A stretch of DNA of 64,000 bases from Paraburkholderia acidisoli. GTDB taxonomy: Bacteria; Pseudomonadota; Gammaproteobacteria; Burkholderiales; Burkholderiaceae. The stretch spans positions 434,001 to 498,000 of the forward strand of contig NZ_CP046914.1 in NCBI RefSeq assembly GCF_009789675.1. Reading direction: 5' to 3'. Position 1 is the stretch's first letter; every line of letters starts with the position of its first letter. This document shows positions 34,372-42,581 of the stretch, piece by piece. The notes below the pieces were generated by a model. It saw only the letters and a program-made list of their open reading frames with translations, searched no databases and was not told the origin of the DNA. Position numbers and translations under genes: made by a program.

Positions 34372-35267
34372 GCCTGCGTCTCCTGTTGCTCGCACGTTTC
34401 GTAGAACGTAGCAATGAGCGTGTTGTAAGTTTCGGGCGCTTCCACATAACCCGCGTGGCCCGCGCCCGCGATCAATTGCAGCGGCACGTTCGCGGCTTGC
34501 GCGATGCGCTCGCAGGCGTCGGGCGGCGTGATGCGATCTTCCGTGCCAACCGCGACGCCAATTTTTCTATCGTCCGTCACTTCATGCCGATACCGCGCCA
34601 CGTCGCTGGCGAGATCGGCGTTGGCGAGCAAGTGCGTGGCCTGGGCATAACCGCCGGGCACGATGCGCGCCATGTTCCAGCGCACCCATTCGCGCGCCGC
34701 TTCGCTCGCCGTGGTCGAAAGCATGTTCGCGCTGCGCTGCGCCGCAAGCCCTTGCGGACCGAGTTCGGCCAGCATGGCGAGGCGCGCGTCGCGCTTTTGC
34801 ACGCGCACCGCTTCGCTCGCCGCGCCGTAGCCGCCCGCGGGCGACAGCAGCGCCACACCCGCCACGCGTTGCGGATGCGCCGCCGCGAAACTGCCCGCGA
34901 TAATCGCGCCGAGCGAGTGCCCGACCAGCACGCAGCGTTCGATGCCGAGCGCGTCGAGCCAGCCGCGCAAGGCTTCGGCGTAATCGGCGGCGTGCGGCGA
35001 AGCGCGTTCCACCGGCGTGGAGATGCCGTAGCCCGGCGCGTCCCACGCGAGCACGCGGCGCGTCGTGCCGAGCGCTTCGAGTTGCTGCAACCACGAAGCC
35101 GCGCCCGAACCGATACCGTGCAACAGCACGAGCGGCAGCGCAGCCGCACGCGCGGCGGCGGCTTTCCCGCAGTCCCGATAGCCGATACGCCGCGACGGCG
35201 CCACGTCCGCGCACTGCGCGGGGAACGCTTCGAGACGGGCTTCGAATGACAGGTCGGTCGAGCGCAT
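34368..35267 (-). CDS. Alpha/beta hydrolase
   Basis: A 299-aa alpha/beta hydrolase. The oxyanion segment is LLHGIGSG (48-55), the nucleophile S118 lies in VGHSLGAI, the acid in GTEDRITPP and the histidine in GAGHAGYVE. Relatives include C-C hydrolases of meta-cleavage pathways and lactonases/esterases, so in this operon it may split a ring-cleavage product. The ATG at 35267 is 9 bases after the cupin stop. A longer open frame to 35459 overlaps the cupin and is rejected. Confidence 0.87.
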   Translation of the reverse strand: MRSTDLSFEARLEAFPAQCADVAPSRRIGYRDCGKAAAARAAALPLVLLHGIGSGAASWLQQLEALGTTRRVLAWDAPGYGISTPVERASPHAADYAEALRGWLDALGIERCVLVGHSLGAIIAGSFAAAHPQRVAGVALLSPAGGYGAASEAVRVQKRDARLAMLAELGPQGLAAQRSANMLSTTASEAAREWVRWNMARIVPGGYAQATHLLANADLASDVARYRHEVTDDRKIGVAVGTEDRITPPDACERIAQAANVPLQLIAGAGHAGYVEAPETYNTLIATFYETCEQQETQA

Positions 35268-35275
35268 GGCGGGCC

Positions 35276-35815
35276 TTACTTCGCGAGTTCGCGCTTGATC
35301 TTCGCGAGCGGCGAATCCGGCGGATACGTCGGCGTGACGGGCTTCGGCGAACCGAGCATCACGCACATCAGCGCGTCTTCCTCGCCAACGTTGATCTCCG
35401 TGCGATACACGCCCGGCGGCACCGAAATCAGATCGCGCTCGCCGAGCACGGCTTCCCACGTTTCGCCATCACGCTCGCAGATCACCTTCATCTTGCCGCG
35501 CAGCACGAAGAAAATTTCTTCGACGTCCATATGAATATGGCTCGGGCCGATATTGCCGGCCGGAATCACCATCGTCGAAAACGTGAAGCCGCCGGCCGGC
35601 ACGGTGTTCATGTCCTTCGCAACGCCGGTGCCGCCCGTGCCCACATAGCGCATTTGCGCGCGGCGGTACTTGGGGTCGTAGTCGGCCTGGAACTTCAGCG
35701 CGTCCCAGTCGTAGCGGCGCGTGGCGAAGCGCGCGACGCGCGCTTCCATCCATTGTTCGAAGCTCGCCTCGGCGGGCTGGTCCCACGATTTACGTTCGAT
35801 ATCGGCATCGGCCAT
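35276..35815 (-). CDS. Cupin-domain protein
   Basis: A 179-aa single-cupin protein. Motif 1 has PSHIHMDVEEIFFVLRGK, giving a metal site of two His and Glu, and motif 2 lies around SVPPGVYRTEIN, where the usual last histidine is not evident. It could be a dioxygenase, isomerase or lyase, or a sensor. The start at 35815 is chosen because GGAGA lies six bases upstream; 35821 and 35887 are possible in-frame alternatives. It is the second gene of the operon. Confidence 0.82.
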   Translation of the reverse strand: MADADIERKSWDQPAEASFEQWMEARVARFATRRYDWDALKFQADYDPKYRRAQMRYVGTGGTGVAKDMNTVPAGGFTFSTMVIPAGNIGPSHIHMDVEEIFFVLRGKMKVICERDGETWEAVLGERDLISVPPGVYRTEINVGEEDALMCVMLGSPKPVTPTYPPDSPLAKIKRELAK

Positions 35816-35896
35816 CGTCATTCTCCACAGGGATTCGCTAAACGACTCGCTCGAACGCGAAGCCGCGTTCAAGCTCGATTCACACAAGGTTGAAAC

Positions 35897-36667
35897 TCAG
35901 TTCAGGACAAAACCGCCGTTGACCGGCAGCACCTGACCCGTCACGAAACGGGCCGCATCGGACAACAGGAACAGCACCGGGCCCGTGACGTCGCCGGCCA
36001 CCTGCGCGCGCGAGAGCGCCCGGCCCTGCTGGTAATACGCGTGACGCTCGGCGGGCACGTAGGCCGTGGCTTCGACTTCGGTGAGGCCCGGCGCGATGGC
36101 GTTCACGGTGATGCCGTGCGCGCCGAATTCGCGCGCGAGCGAACGCGTCATGGCGATCACGGCGCCCTTGCTCGCCACATAGGCGAGCAGCTTGGGCGCG
36201 CCCCAGATCGCCGTGTCCGACGCGATGTTGACGACGCTCGCGCACGCCGACTCGCGCAGATACGGCAGCGCCGCGACGCACATGCGCCAGGTCCCGCGCA
36301 CGTTCACGTTCATCACGGCGTCCCACGTCTCGAGACTCAATTCCTCGGCGAGACGGCCGCCCGAATTGGTGATGGCCGCGTTGTTGACGAGCGCGTCGAT
36401 ACCGCCCAGACGTTGCGCGGCCGTTTGCACGAACGCGTCGATGCTCGCGACATCGGCGAGATCGAGCGCGACGAAGTGCACGTGCTCGCCCAGACGAGCC
36501 GCGAGCGCGCGGCCTTCGTCGTGCAGCACGTCGCCGAACACGACTCGCGCGCCGCCGGCCGCGAGCTTTTCGACGAAGTCCGCGCCGAGTCCGCGCGCGC
36601 CGCCCGTGACGACCACGCGCCGGTTTGCCAATGCGCCGCTCACGGGGAGGGTCGATTGGAGATTCAT
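35897..36667 (-). CDS. Short-chain dehydrogenase/reductase (first gene of the ring-cleavage operon)
   Basis: A 256-aa classical SDR with TGGARGLG, LVNNAAIT, the catalytic Ser in NIASDTAIWG and Y-x3-K in YVASKGAV, and a C-terminal FVTGQVLPVNGGF. It should be an active NAD(P)-dependent alcohol or dihydrodiol dehydrogenase. It leads the nine-gene operon and its start lies 20 bases downstream of a perfect GTTCC-N6-GGAAC palindrome, so a repressor bound there could shut the operon. Confidence 0.9.
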   Translation of the reverse strand: MNLQSTLPVSGALANRRVVVTGGARGLGADFVEKLAAGGARVVFGDVLHDEGRALAARLGEHVHFVALDLADVASIDAFVQTAAQRLGGIDALVNNAAITNSGGRLAEELSLETWDAVMNVNVRGTWRMCVAALPYLRESACASVVNIASDTAIWGAPKLLAYVASKGAVIAMTRSLAREFGAHGITVNAIAPGLTEVEATAYVPAERHAYYQQGRALSRAQVAGDVTGPVLFLLSDAARFVTGQVLPVNGGFVLN

Positions 36668-36686
36668 CCTAACCTCCGCTTGCTTT

Positions 36687-36702
36687 GTTCCATATAAGGA
36701 AC
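36687..36702. promoter_or_regulatory. IclR-type operator, copy 1 (SDR operon)
   Basis: GTTCCATATAAGGAAC, with perfect 5-base arms GTTCC and GGAAC and a 6-base AT spacer. It lies 20 bases upstream of the SDR ATG at 36667. It matches the site at 44055 in 15 of 16 bases. The form fits IclR-family palindromes. Confidence 0.7.
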
Positions 36703-36935
36703 GTTGGTTTATATGTGGTCATTATAGAGTCCCCGGCCGCCGATCAAAAAGAAATTTGTCCACCCGTGGGCAAACTCAGGGAAAACACTAGCGAGGCACA
36801 ACAACACCCACGCACGGCGCATTCGCGCGCGGTTATCGCCGCCAAAAACGTTTGTCCACATCGGGTATGCCCGAACCACAAAAGTTATTTTGACGAGCCA
36901 CAAGCGTCACTATAATTTTCCATAGGCGATACGTT

Positions 36936-36951
36936 GTTTCATATATGGAAC
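36936..36951. promoter_or_regulatory. IclR-type operator, copy 2 (porin)
   Basis: GTTTCATATATGGAAC, the same palindrome with one arm mismatch. It lies 118 bases upstream of the porin start at 37070 and shares the spacer core with the copies at 36687 and 44055. Confidence 0.6.
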
Positions 36952-37069
36952 TAACAACGACGAAACGACGCCGGGGTCCCCACGACACGCAACGCTGACC
37001 CGCACCGTGTCGATGGCCATGTCGAAGTAACGGGACCCACTACACAACCACTCTTCAGGAGTACCAACG

Positions 37070-38143
37070 GTGAAACGCATCATTGCTGCCGGCGTGGCAG
37101 GTCTTGTGGTCAGTTCGGCGGCTTCGGCGCAGAGCAGCGTCACGCTGTACGGCAGCCTCGACGCGGGCGTTGCCTATGTCAGCAACGTCGGCGGCCATTC
37201 GAAGTGGATGGAAGAACAGGGCAACATGCAGCCCGATCGTTGGGGCCTGCTCGGCAAGGAGGATCTCGGCGGCGGTCTGAGCGCGGTGTTCCGGCTCGAA
37301 AGCGGCTTTTACACGAACACGGGGAGCTTCGCGAAAGCCGGCACGCTGTTCAATCGCCAGGCTTACGTGGGTCTAAGCCAGGACAAGATGGGCACGCTCA
37401 CGCTGGGCCATCAGACGCCGTTCAACTTCGACGTGCTCGGGCCGTTCAGCACCGCGTATCTGGCGCAAAGCTGGTTCGCGTTTCATCCGGGCAATATCGA
37501 CGAACTCGCCGATACGGGCATCGTGCCGTTCGACAATTCGGTCAAGTTCCGCTCGGCGGACTTTTACGGCTTCACCGTTGGCGCGATGATGGGTCTCGGC
37601 AACACGACCAACTTCTCGACGGGCCGCAACTACGGTTTCACCGTGACGTATGCGATTGGCGCGTTCAAGGCGGGCGCCGTGTATTCGAACGAGCACAACC
37701 GCACGCCGTCGATCGTGACCACGGGTATCACGAGCTTCCAGGGCGTGGCGGCGGCGAGCTATGCGGCCGACAAGGTCGAGAACATGGGCGCGGGTCTGTC
37801 GTACCAGTTCGGCAAGCTGCTCGTGCACGGTCTGTACACGCGCGTGAAACTGGAATCCGCCGGCTATTCGAACACGTACCAGAGCTACGACGTGGGCGCG
37901 AATTATCAGCTCACGCCGTTCAACAGCATCGCGGGCGGCGCGGCCACCACGACGCTCGCGGGCCATCGCTGGACGCAGTTCGAGATTGGCGATAACTACT
38001 CGCTCTCGAAGAGCACGCAGATTTACGCGAACGTGCTGTACGAGCGCGCGAGCAGCAACACCAGCGCGGCGTTCTTTACGGCGGGCGTGTCGAGCGGACG
38101 CAATCAGACCATCGTGCTGACGGGCATCCATCACTCGTTCTGA
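37070..38143 (+). CDS. Gram-negative outer-membrane porin (Burkholderia type)
   Basis: A 357-aa porin with a 20-residue signal peptide (MKRIIAAGVAGLVVSSAASA) and the first strand QSSVTLYGSLDAG. The family blocks DRWGLLGKEDLGGG and FNRQAYVGLSQDKMGTLTLG are clear, and it ends HHSF with the terminal Phe. It differs in sequence and length from the porin at 11743. It is divergent from the ring-cleavage operon, with a shared palindromic operator type, so it probably admits the pathway's substrate. A strong terminator follows. Confidence 0.93.
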   Translation: MKRIIAAGVAGLVVSSAASAQSSVTLYGSLDAGVAYVSNVGGHSKWMEEQGNMQPDRWGLLGKEDLGGGLSAVFRLESGFYTNTGSFAKAGTLFNRQAYVGLSQDKMGTLTLGHQTPFNFDVLGPFSTAYLAQSWFAFHPGNIDELADTGIVPFDNSVKFRSADFYGFTVGAMMGLGNTTNFSTGRNYGFTVTYAIGAFKAGAVYSNEHNRTPSIVTTGITSFQGVAAASYAADKVENMGAGLSYQFGKLLVHGLYTRVKLESAGYSNTYQSYDVGANYQLTPFNSIAGGAATTTLAGHRWTQFEIGDNYSLSKSTQIYANVLYERASSNTSAAFFTAGVSSGRNQTIVLTGIHHSF

Positions 38144-38174
38144 GTGTGTTCGAAGCGTAGTTGAGGTGGTGGCG

Positions 38175-38206
38175 AGCGGCGGTGTGCAGACACCGCCGCT
38201 TTTTTT
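38175..38206 (+). terminator. Intrinsic terminator of the porin gene
   Basis: A perfect 11-bp stem (agcggcggtgt/acaccgccgct) with a gcag loop, followed by a run of T (38200-38206). It lies 32 bases past the porin stop. Confidence 0.92.
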
Positions 38207-38272
38207 ATCGCCCCGCTTTTTTATCGCCCGCTCGCACGAGCGAATGCTTCGCCGCGCTCGGGCATGCAAGCC

Positions 38273-39235
38273 TCAAGCGTTCACATAAACGAGCGTCGGG
38301 TCGTCCACGCGCGGCCGGTAGTTGAGCCGCGCCGAGAGATCGAGCGCCGCCTGGCAGGCGCGCGAGACGAGCGGCGCGCGTTCTTCGTCGCCGATATCGG
38401 AGCGCGGCACGGTAACCGAGAGCGCCGCGACGATACGGCCGGTGTGGTCGCGCACGGGTGCGCTGATCACGGAAATGCCGCGCTCGAACGAGGCTTCGCT
38501 CAGCGCGTAGCCTTGCGCGGCCGTGGCGCGAATGCGCTGATACAGGTCGTCGACGGTCGCGGGCGTGCGCTCGGTGTAGCGCTCCAGTTCGCGCTCGGGA
38601 TAGAGGCGGCGCAAATCGGCGAGCGTGAGGTCGCCCATCAGCACCTGGCCGTGCACGGTGGCGTGCGCGGGCAAGCGCGTGCCGACGTGAACCTTCACGG
38701 AATTGAACATGGAGTCGCGCGTCTGGGCGCGCGCGACGAACGCCACGTCGCGCTCGTCGCGAATCAGCAGATGGGAACTGAAGCCCGTGTCGTCGCGCAG
38801 ACGGTCGAGAATGGGCTGACCGAAATCGGTCAATTCGAGCGAGCTCAGATATTCGAAGCCGAGCCGCAGCACCGCGACGCCCAGCCGGTAGCTGCGCTCG
38901 CCCGCCGCCCGCTCCAGAAAGCCGAGCGATTCCAGTGTTTGCAGCAGGCGGAAGGTGGTCGTGCGCGGAATGCCGATGCGGCGCGACAGTTCGGGCGCGC
39001 CCAGCACCGGTTCGCGCGAGGAGAATTCGGCAAGGATGCGCAGGCCGCGCTCGAGCCCCGGCACAGAGTAGGCCGAAGCGCCGCTGTCTTCGTCGGATTC
39101 GGGCCCGGAAGCGCCTTCAGCGCCGGGCGTGGCGACGCCCGGCGTACCGACGCCCGGCGTTTCGGCTTCGTCCAGCTTGGACGCCTTCTCGGCGGCGGAC
39201 CGTTTTGCTGTGCCTGTCGTAGTTGCTCGCGCCAT
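38273..39235 (-). CDS. IclR-family transcriptional regulator (IclR-2)
   Basis: A 320-aa IclR regulator. The first ~55 residues are a disordered tail with TPGV repeats. Then come the helix-turn-helix (GAPELSRRIGIPRTTTFRLL) and a GAF-like effector domain. Its DNA-binding region is almost the same as that of the regulator at 33511 (LLQTLESLGFLERA identical), so the two should recognise the same palindrome. It lies downstream of the Rieske operon on the same strand and converges on the porin gene. Confidence 0.9.
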   Translation of the reverse strand: MARATTTGTAKRSAAEKASKLDEAETPGVGTPGVATPGAEGASGPESDEDSGASAYSVPGLERGLRILAEFSSREPVLGAPELSRRIGIPRTTTFRLLQTLESLGFLERAAGERSYRLGVAVLRLGFEYLSSLELTDFGQPILDRLRDDTGFSSHLLIRDERDVAFVARAQTRDSMFNSVKVHVGTRLPAHATVHGQVLMGDLTLADLRRLYPERELERYTERTPATVDDLYQRIRATAAQGYALSEASFERGISVISAPVRDHTGRIVAALSVTVPRSDIGDEERAPLVSRACQAALDLSARLNYRPRVDDPTLVYVNA

Positions 39236-39349
39236 GATCGGCAGAAATCGCAGTAGGAGAGACTGCGATGATAGCGTGAAGGCCTGGCGTAGTCGCCATT
39301 CCCCAAAATCTATCGCTTTCCGCCGACGCGCGAACGCCGCCGGTTTATC

Positions 39350-39393
39350 GGCGCTTCATAGCCGCTTCATAGCCGCGTCATAGCCGGTTTATC
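39350..39393. repeat. Four degenerate 11-bp tandem repeats
   Basis: Units of the type gccgcttcata repeat four times with 1-4 changes (ggcgcttcata, gccgcttcata, gccgcgtcata, gccggtttatc). They lie in the 193-base space between the IclR-2 start and the reductase stop. No function is evident. Confidence 0.6.
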
Positions 39394-39428
39394 GACACGT
39401 TCGACCACGCCGTACGCGCCCTGCGCGC

Positions 39429-40418
39429 TCAAAGATCGAGTACGAGCTTCTCGCCCTTGCAGCCCGAGACGCACACCATCATCACCTGATTGGCCGCGCG
39501 TTCCGAGGCGCTCAGCACGGAGTCGCGATGATCCGGGCAACCGGAGAGCACGCGCGTCTCGCACGAGCCACAAATGCCTTCCATGCAGCTGTGCTCGACC
39601 TCCACGCCCGCCGCCAGCAGCGAATCGAGCAGCGTCTTGCCCGGCGCGACTTCGACGAGCTTCTTGCTGCGCGCCAGCTCCACGCTGTAGCCGTGATTCG
39701 CGGCGGGCTCGGCCTGCACCACGGCCGCGAAGCGCTCGATGTGCTTGTTGGCGATGCCAACGGTTTCGCACGCGGCGTCGAAGGCGTCGAGCATGGGCGC
39801 GGGGCCGCAGCAGTACACGTGCGCATCCGCGGGCACGTTGGCGAGATACGACTTCAGGTCGACCGGGCGGCCGTCGTTGTCGACGTCGAAATGCACCTCG
39901 AGCTTCGCCTCGGTCGCACTGGCTTCGCTCATCGCGCGCAGTTCGTCGATGAACGCCGCGTGCTCGCCGCTGCGCGCGCAATAGAGCATCTGCACCGGGC
40001 GGCCGAGTTCGATCAGGCGCCGATACATGCACAAGATGGGCGTGACACCGATCCCGCCCGCGATCAGCACGCTGTGCGCGGCGTTTTCGTCGAGCGCGAA
40101 CAGATTGCGCGGCGCGGAAAGCTGCACGCTCATGCCCACGCGGAAATTCTCGTGGATGAAGCGCGAGCCGCCGCGCCCTTTCTTGTCGATCTGCACGCCC
40201 ACGACATAGCGATCCGTCTCGCCGCACGGATTGAGCAGCGAGTAGCTGCGCAAGAGCCCGCTGGCCAGATGCAGGTCGATATGCGCGCCGGGCTCGAACG
40301 CCGGGAAGCGCTCGCCGCGCGGCGGGATCAGCTCGATGCTCATGATGCCAGGCGCCTCGTGGCGCAGCGTGCGTACGAGGGCCGTGAAGCCGGCTTTGCT
40401 AGCGGAGGGATTGCTCAT
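39429..40418 (-). CDS. PDR/VanB-type oxygenase reductase (FMN, NAD, plant-type 2Fe-2S)
   Basis: A 329-aa iron-sulfur flavoprotein of the phthalate dioxygenase reductase class. It has an FMN-binding barrel (RSYSLLNPCGE), a NAD-binding region (IAGGIGVTPILCMYR) and a C-terminal ferredoxin with cysteines in CMEGICGSCETRVLSG and VCVSGC. It passes electrons from NAD(P)H to a Rieske oxygenase, which is encoded two genes upstream. It starts 48 bases after the Rid stop. The electron partner is thus almost certainly the protein at 40916. Confidence 0.92.
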   Translation of the reverse strand: MSNPSASKAGFTALVRTLRHEAPGIMSIELIPPRGERFPAFEPGAHIDLHLASGLLRSYSLLNPCGETDRYVVGVQIDKKGRGGSRFIHENFRVGMSVQLSAPRNLFALDENAAHSVLIAGGIGVTPILCMYRRLIELGRPVQMLYCARSGEHAAFIDELRAMSEASATEAKLEVHFDVDNDGRPVDLKSYLANVPADAHVYCCGPAPMLDAFDAACETVGIANKHIERFAAVVQAEPAANHGYSVELARSKKLVEVAPGKTLLDSLLAAGVEVEHSCMEGICGSCETRVLSGCPDHRDSVLSASERAANQVMMVCVSGCKGEKLVLDL

Positions 40419-40466
40419 CTTTGCGTCTCTTTACGGTGCTGCTGATTTACTGCCTGAATTGCCGCG

Positions 40467-40916
40467 CTACCGCACTGCCTGCGCGAGGCCGATGCGCGCG
40501 CAGGCTTCGATTTCCACGGTCAGCTCGGGAAACACCAGCCCCGAGACTTCCACGAGCGTCGAACACGGATACGCGCCGCCCGCCGCCACCTGCGCGGCGA
40601 AGAAGTCCTGGCGCGCGCGCCCCACTTCGGTTTTATCGGCGATCTCGGTCACGTAGACCACGAGCTTGTAGATGCCGCCGATCGTGCCGCCCGCCGTTTC
40701 CACCAGTGCGCGGATCTTCTCCAGCACGACCCGCGTCTGCTCGTAGGTCGAGAGCGGCTTGCCCGCCTCGCTCGCCTCACGCGTGGCCGGATGCGCGGTC
40801 ATGCCCGACATCACGATCTCGTCGCCGATCACGAGCGCATTGCTCCACGTGGCGTGCGACGCGTCGGGCACCTGCTCGCAGCGCACCCGCTCGATGGACT
40901 GAAGCACCGCGCTCAT
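40467..40916 (-). CDS. Rid-family protein (YjgF/YER057c) without the deaminase arginine
   Basis: A 149-aa Rid-fold protein. The C-terminal signature is YPCSTLVEVSGL and LTVEIEACA. Where RidA has arginine (YPARSCVEV) this protein has Ser in CST, so classical 2-imino acid deaminase activity is unlikely; such proteins belong to Rid subgroups of unknown or alternative activity. Its ATG shares one base with the Rieske gene's stop (TGATG), so the two are coupled. It may act on an enamine/imine or be structural. Confidence 0.87.
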   Translation of the reverse strand: MSAVLQSIERVRCEQVPDASHATWSNALVIGDEIVMSGMTAHPATREASEAGKPLSTYEQTRVVLEKIRALVETAGGTIGGIYKLVVYVTEIADKTEVGRARQDFFAAQVAAGGAYPCSTLVEVSGLVFPELTVEIEACARIGLAQAVR

Positions 40917-41932
40917 CAGGCCGCTCCGTTCTCGATCTGCGCCTTCGCGAGATTGCGCAGATGACGGCGCAACCGCACGATGCCCATGTCGTGCTGATAC
41001 AGATGCTCGTTCTGGTTCGCGTCCGGCTCCATGAATTCGAGGATCTCGCGATCCTGCTCGAGCACGGCCCAGTGGCGCGCTTCCAGGCGGTTGCGGTACA
41101 GGAAGCGCCACGCGTCGCGCTGCCAGCCATCCACCTTGCGGCAACGCCAGTGGAACACGGCCGCGAGGTTGGGCGCGATCGGCGTATAGCTGCCGATGAT
41201 GATGAAGTTGCCGCCGGGGCCGCCGGTTTTCGGATACGGAATTTCCAGACGCATCCAGTGCGTGCCCGTGTCGGCCCATTCGGTCCAGTCGAAGTTCACG
41301 TCGCGCTGACCGACCTTCTCGAACATGAAGCCGCGGTCCGTGTCGCGAATCGCGAAGGTCGCGCTGATGTCGCCTTCGGCCATCGAATGCGACTGCTTGT
41401 GCAGATACGCGCCGTGCATCGGGTCCATCACGTTGTCGAGCACGTAACGGTAGTCGCCCTTCCACTCCGTGTAGCAGAGGAACGACGAGAAGCCTTCGCC
41501 CGTGAGTTCTTCCGGCAGCACGAGCGGCGGCGGCTCGTCGATATTGGTCGCCGAGTTGTACAGCCACAGCGCGCCCGCGCGTTCCTGCACGTGGAACGAA
41601 CGCGCGCCGCGCGAGCCTTCGAGCTTGCAGCCGGGGCTGCCCGGCACCGAGGTCACGACGCCGTCGCAACGCACGTGCACGCCGTGATAGCCGCACTGGA
41701 TGCGGTCGCCGAGCACCACGCCGCGCGACAGCGGCGCGCCGCGATGCGGGCAGTGGTCTTCGAGCGCGTACGGCGTGCCGTCCACGTCGCGCCAGAACAC
41801 GAGCTTGCGGCCGAGGCGGCGCAGCGAAACCGGGTCCTGCTTCACGAACGACGACGGGCAGATCGGGTACCAGAGATTCTGCAACCCGCGCGCCAGCGTG
41901 CTTTCGATGTCGTCCTTTTGATCCGTATTCAT
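40916..41932 (-). CDS. Rieske non-heme iron oxygenase alpha subunit (VanA-like)
   Basis: A 338-aa aromatic-ring oxygenase. The Rieske cluster ligands are C61-x-H63 and C80-x2-H83 (CPHRGAPLS and CGYHG). The mononuclear iron site is in DNVMDPMHGAYLHKQ. The length and the lack of a beta-subunit gene point to the VanA/PobA-type alpha-only enzymes that demethylate or hydroxylate. The partner reductase is at 39429. ATG 41932 is favoured over 41995, which would overlap the next gene upstream. Confidence 0.92.
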   Translation of the reverse strand: MNTDQKDDIESTLARGLQNLWYPICPSSFVKQDPVSLRRLGRKLVFWRDVDGTPYALEDHCPHRGAPLSRGVVLGDRIQCGYHGVHVRCDGVVTSVPGSPGCKLEGSRGARSFHVQERAGALWLYNSATNIDEPPPLVLPEELTGEGFSSFLCYTEWKGDYRYVLDNVMDPMHGAYLHKQSHSMAEGDISATFAIRDTDRGFMFEKVGQRDVNFDWTEWADTGTHWMRLEIPYPKTGGPGGNFIIIGSYTPIAPNLAAVFHWRCRKVDGWQRDAWRFLYRNRLEARHWAVLEQDREILEFMEPDANQNEHLYQHDMGIVRLRRHLRNLAKAQIENGAA

Positions 41933-41946
41933 GGGGTTCTCCGTGT

Positions 41947-42165
41947 TCACTGTCCCAGCCGCGCCATTTCGGCACGGAAGTTGTCTTCCGTCCACGCTTC
42001 GCCGTTTTGCGCGCGCGGGCCGGACTCGTTCAGGTAGGCGACCAGTTCCGCCAGCACGGTGATGCCCTGCGCGAACGCGCGTTCGATCGCGTCGCCGAGC
42101 AGGTTTTCGTATTGGGTCGGGGGACGTTGCCGCGCCTGATGCGGCTCAAGATAGCGATCCATCAT
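41947..42165 (-). CDS. 72-aa conserved-type small protein between HapK-like and Rieske genes
   Basis: A 72-aa acidic/helical protein (MMDRYLEPHQARQRPPTQYE and a predicted helix AIERAFAQGITVLAELVAYL, then WTEDNFRAEMARLG). I recall similar short proteins beside Rieske oxygenases being labelled as having a recombinase-like helix-turn-helix, but cannot confirm this. The C-terminal part does resemble a small HTH. It overlaps the previous gene by 4 bases (ATGA) and lies 14 bases before the Rieske start, so it is cotranslated. Function unknown. Confidence 0.75.
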   Translation of the reverse strand: MMDRYLEPHQARQRPPTQYENLLGDAIERAFAQGITVLAELVAYLNESGPRAQNGEAWTEDNFRAEMARLGQ

Positions 42166-42494
42166 TTACCTCCATTGCGAACCCGCTCGCGAATGCGTTC
42201 GCGAACCGGCAAAAAATCATAGGTCGGATAACACTCGGTGCTGAACACGCCCCATGCCGAGCGCTCCAGTTCCAGATTGACGATGGGCAGCAGACGCGGC
42301 GGCACTTCGAGCGTCACGATCTGGCCAAAGCCCATCGCCACCGTCCACGACACGATGCGCACGCCTTCGGGCGGGAAACGGTCCCACCACTCGGCTTCCT
42401 TCAGCTTGGTCTGAATCGCGTCGAGATTGTTCGATTGGTCGTGCCGCAGAAACACGGTAATGAGGACCGTGTCCTGCGCGTTTTCAGACGTCAT
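42162..42494 (-). CDS. HapK-like small protein (possible dimeric alpha-beta barrel)
   Basis: A 110-aa protein with VLITVFLRHDQSNNLDAIQ at the start, WWDRFPPEG near 37-45 and CYPTYDFLPVRERIRERVRN at the end. The pattern recalls REDY/HapK-type ferredoxin-like proteins, known from a prodigiosin-type cluster; I give that from memory and it needs a profile search. The ATG at 42494 has AAGGAG seven bases before; Met at 42515 is a longer alternative. It lies between the MFS carrier and the Rieske oxygenase and overlaps the 72-aa gene. Confidence 0.75.
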   Translation of the reverse strand: MTSENAQDTVLITVFLRHDQSNNLDAIQTKLKEAEWWDRFPPEGVRIVSWTVAMGFGQIVTLEVPPRLLPIVNLELERSAWGVFSTECYPTYDFLPVRERIRERVRNGGK

Positions 42495-42534
42495 CGTTGT
42501 AGCTCCTTGTTGCATGGGGACAGTCTTGTTTCGT

Positions 42535-42570
42535 TCGTTCTTGCGCTCGTTCTTGCGTTCGTGCTTCGCG
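42535..42570. repeat. Three 12-bp tandem repeats (tcgttcttgcgc type)
   Basis: Units tcgttcttgcgc, tcgttcttgcgt and tcgtgcttcgcg follow each other in the 87-base space between the MFS stop and the HapK-like start. They are pyrimidine-rich on the plus strand. They might affect mRNA processing between operon genes; no clear role. Confidence 0.6.
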
Positions 42571-42581
42571 TCAGTTCCCGC

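Larger units (their letters stand above)
36668..37069. promoter_or_regulatory. Divergent control region between ring-cleavage operon and porin
   Basis: This 402-base region is conspicuously AT-rich for the window and holds no credible gene. It carries two GTTCC-type palindromes, one close to the SDR start and one 118 bases before the porin start, and probably both promoters. A 64-codon minus-strand frame (36709-36903) is not supported. Confidence 0.7.

Noticed and set aside
36709..36903. 64-codon minus-strand frame in the AT-rich control region
   Set aside because: It has no ribosome site, unusual composition, and sits between two palindromic operators; more likely untranslated control DNA.
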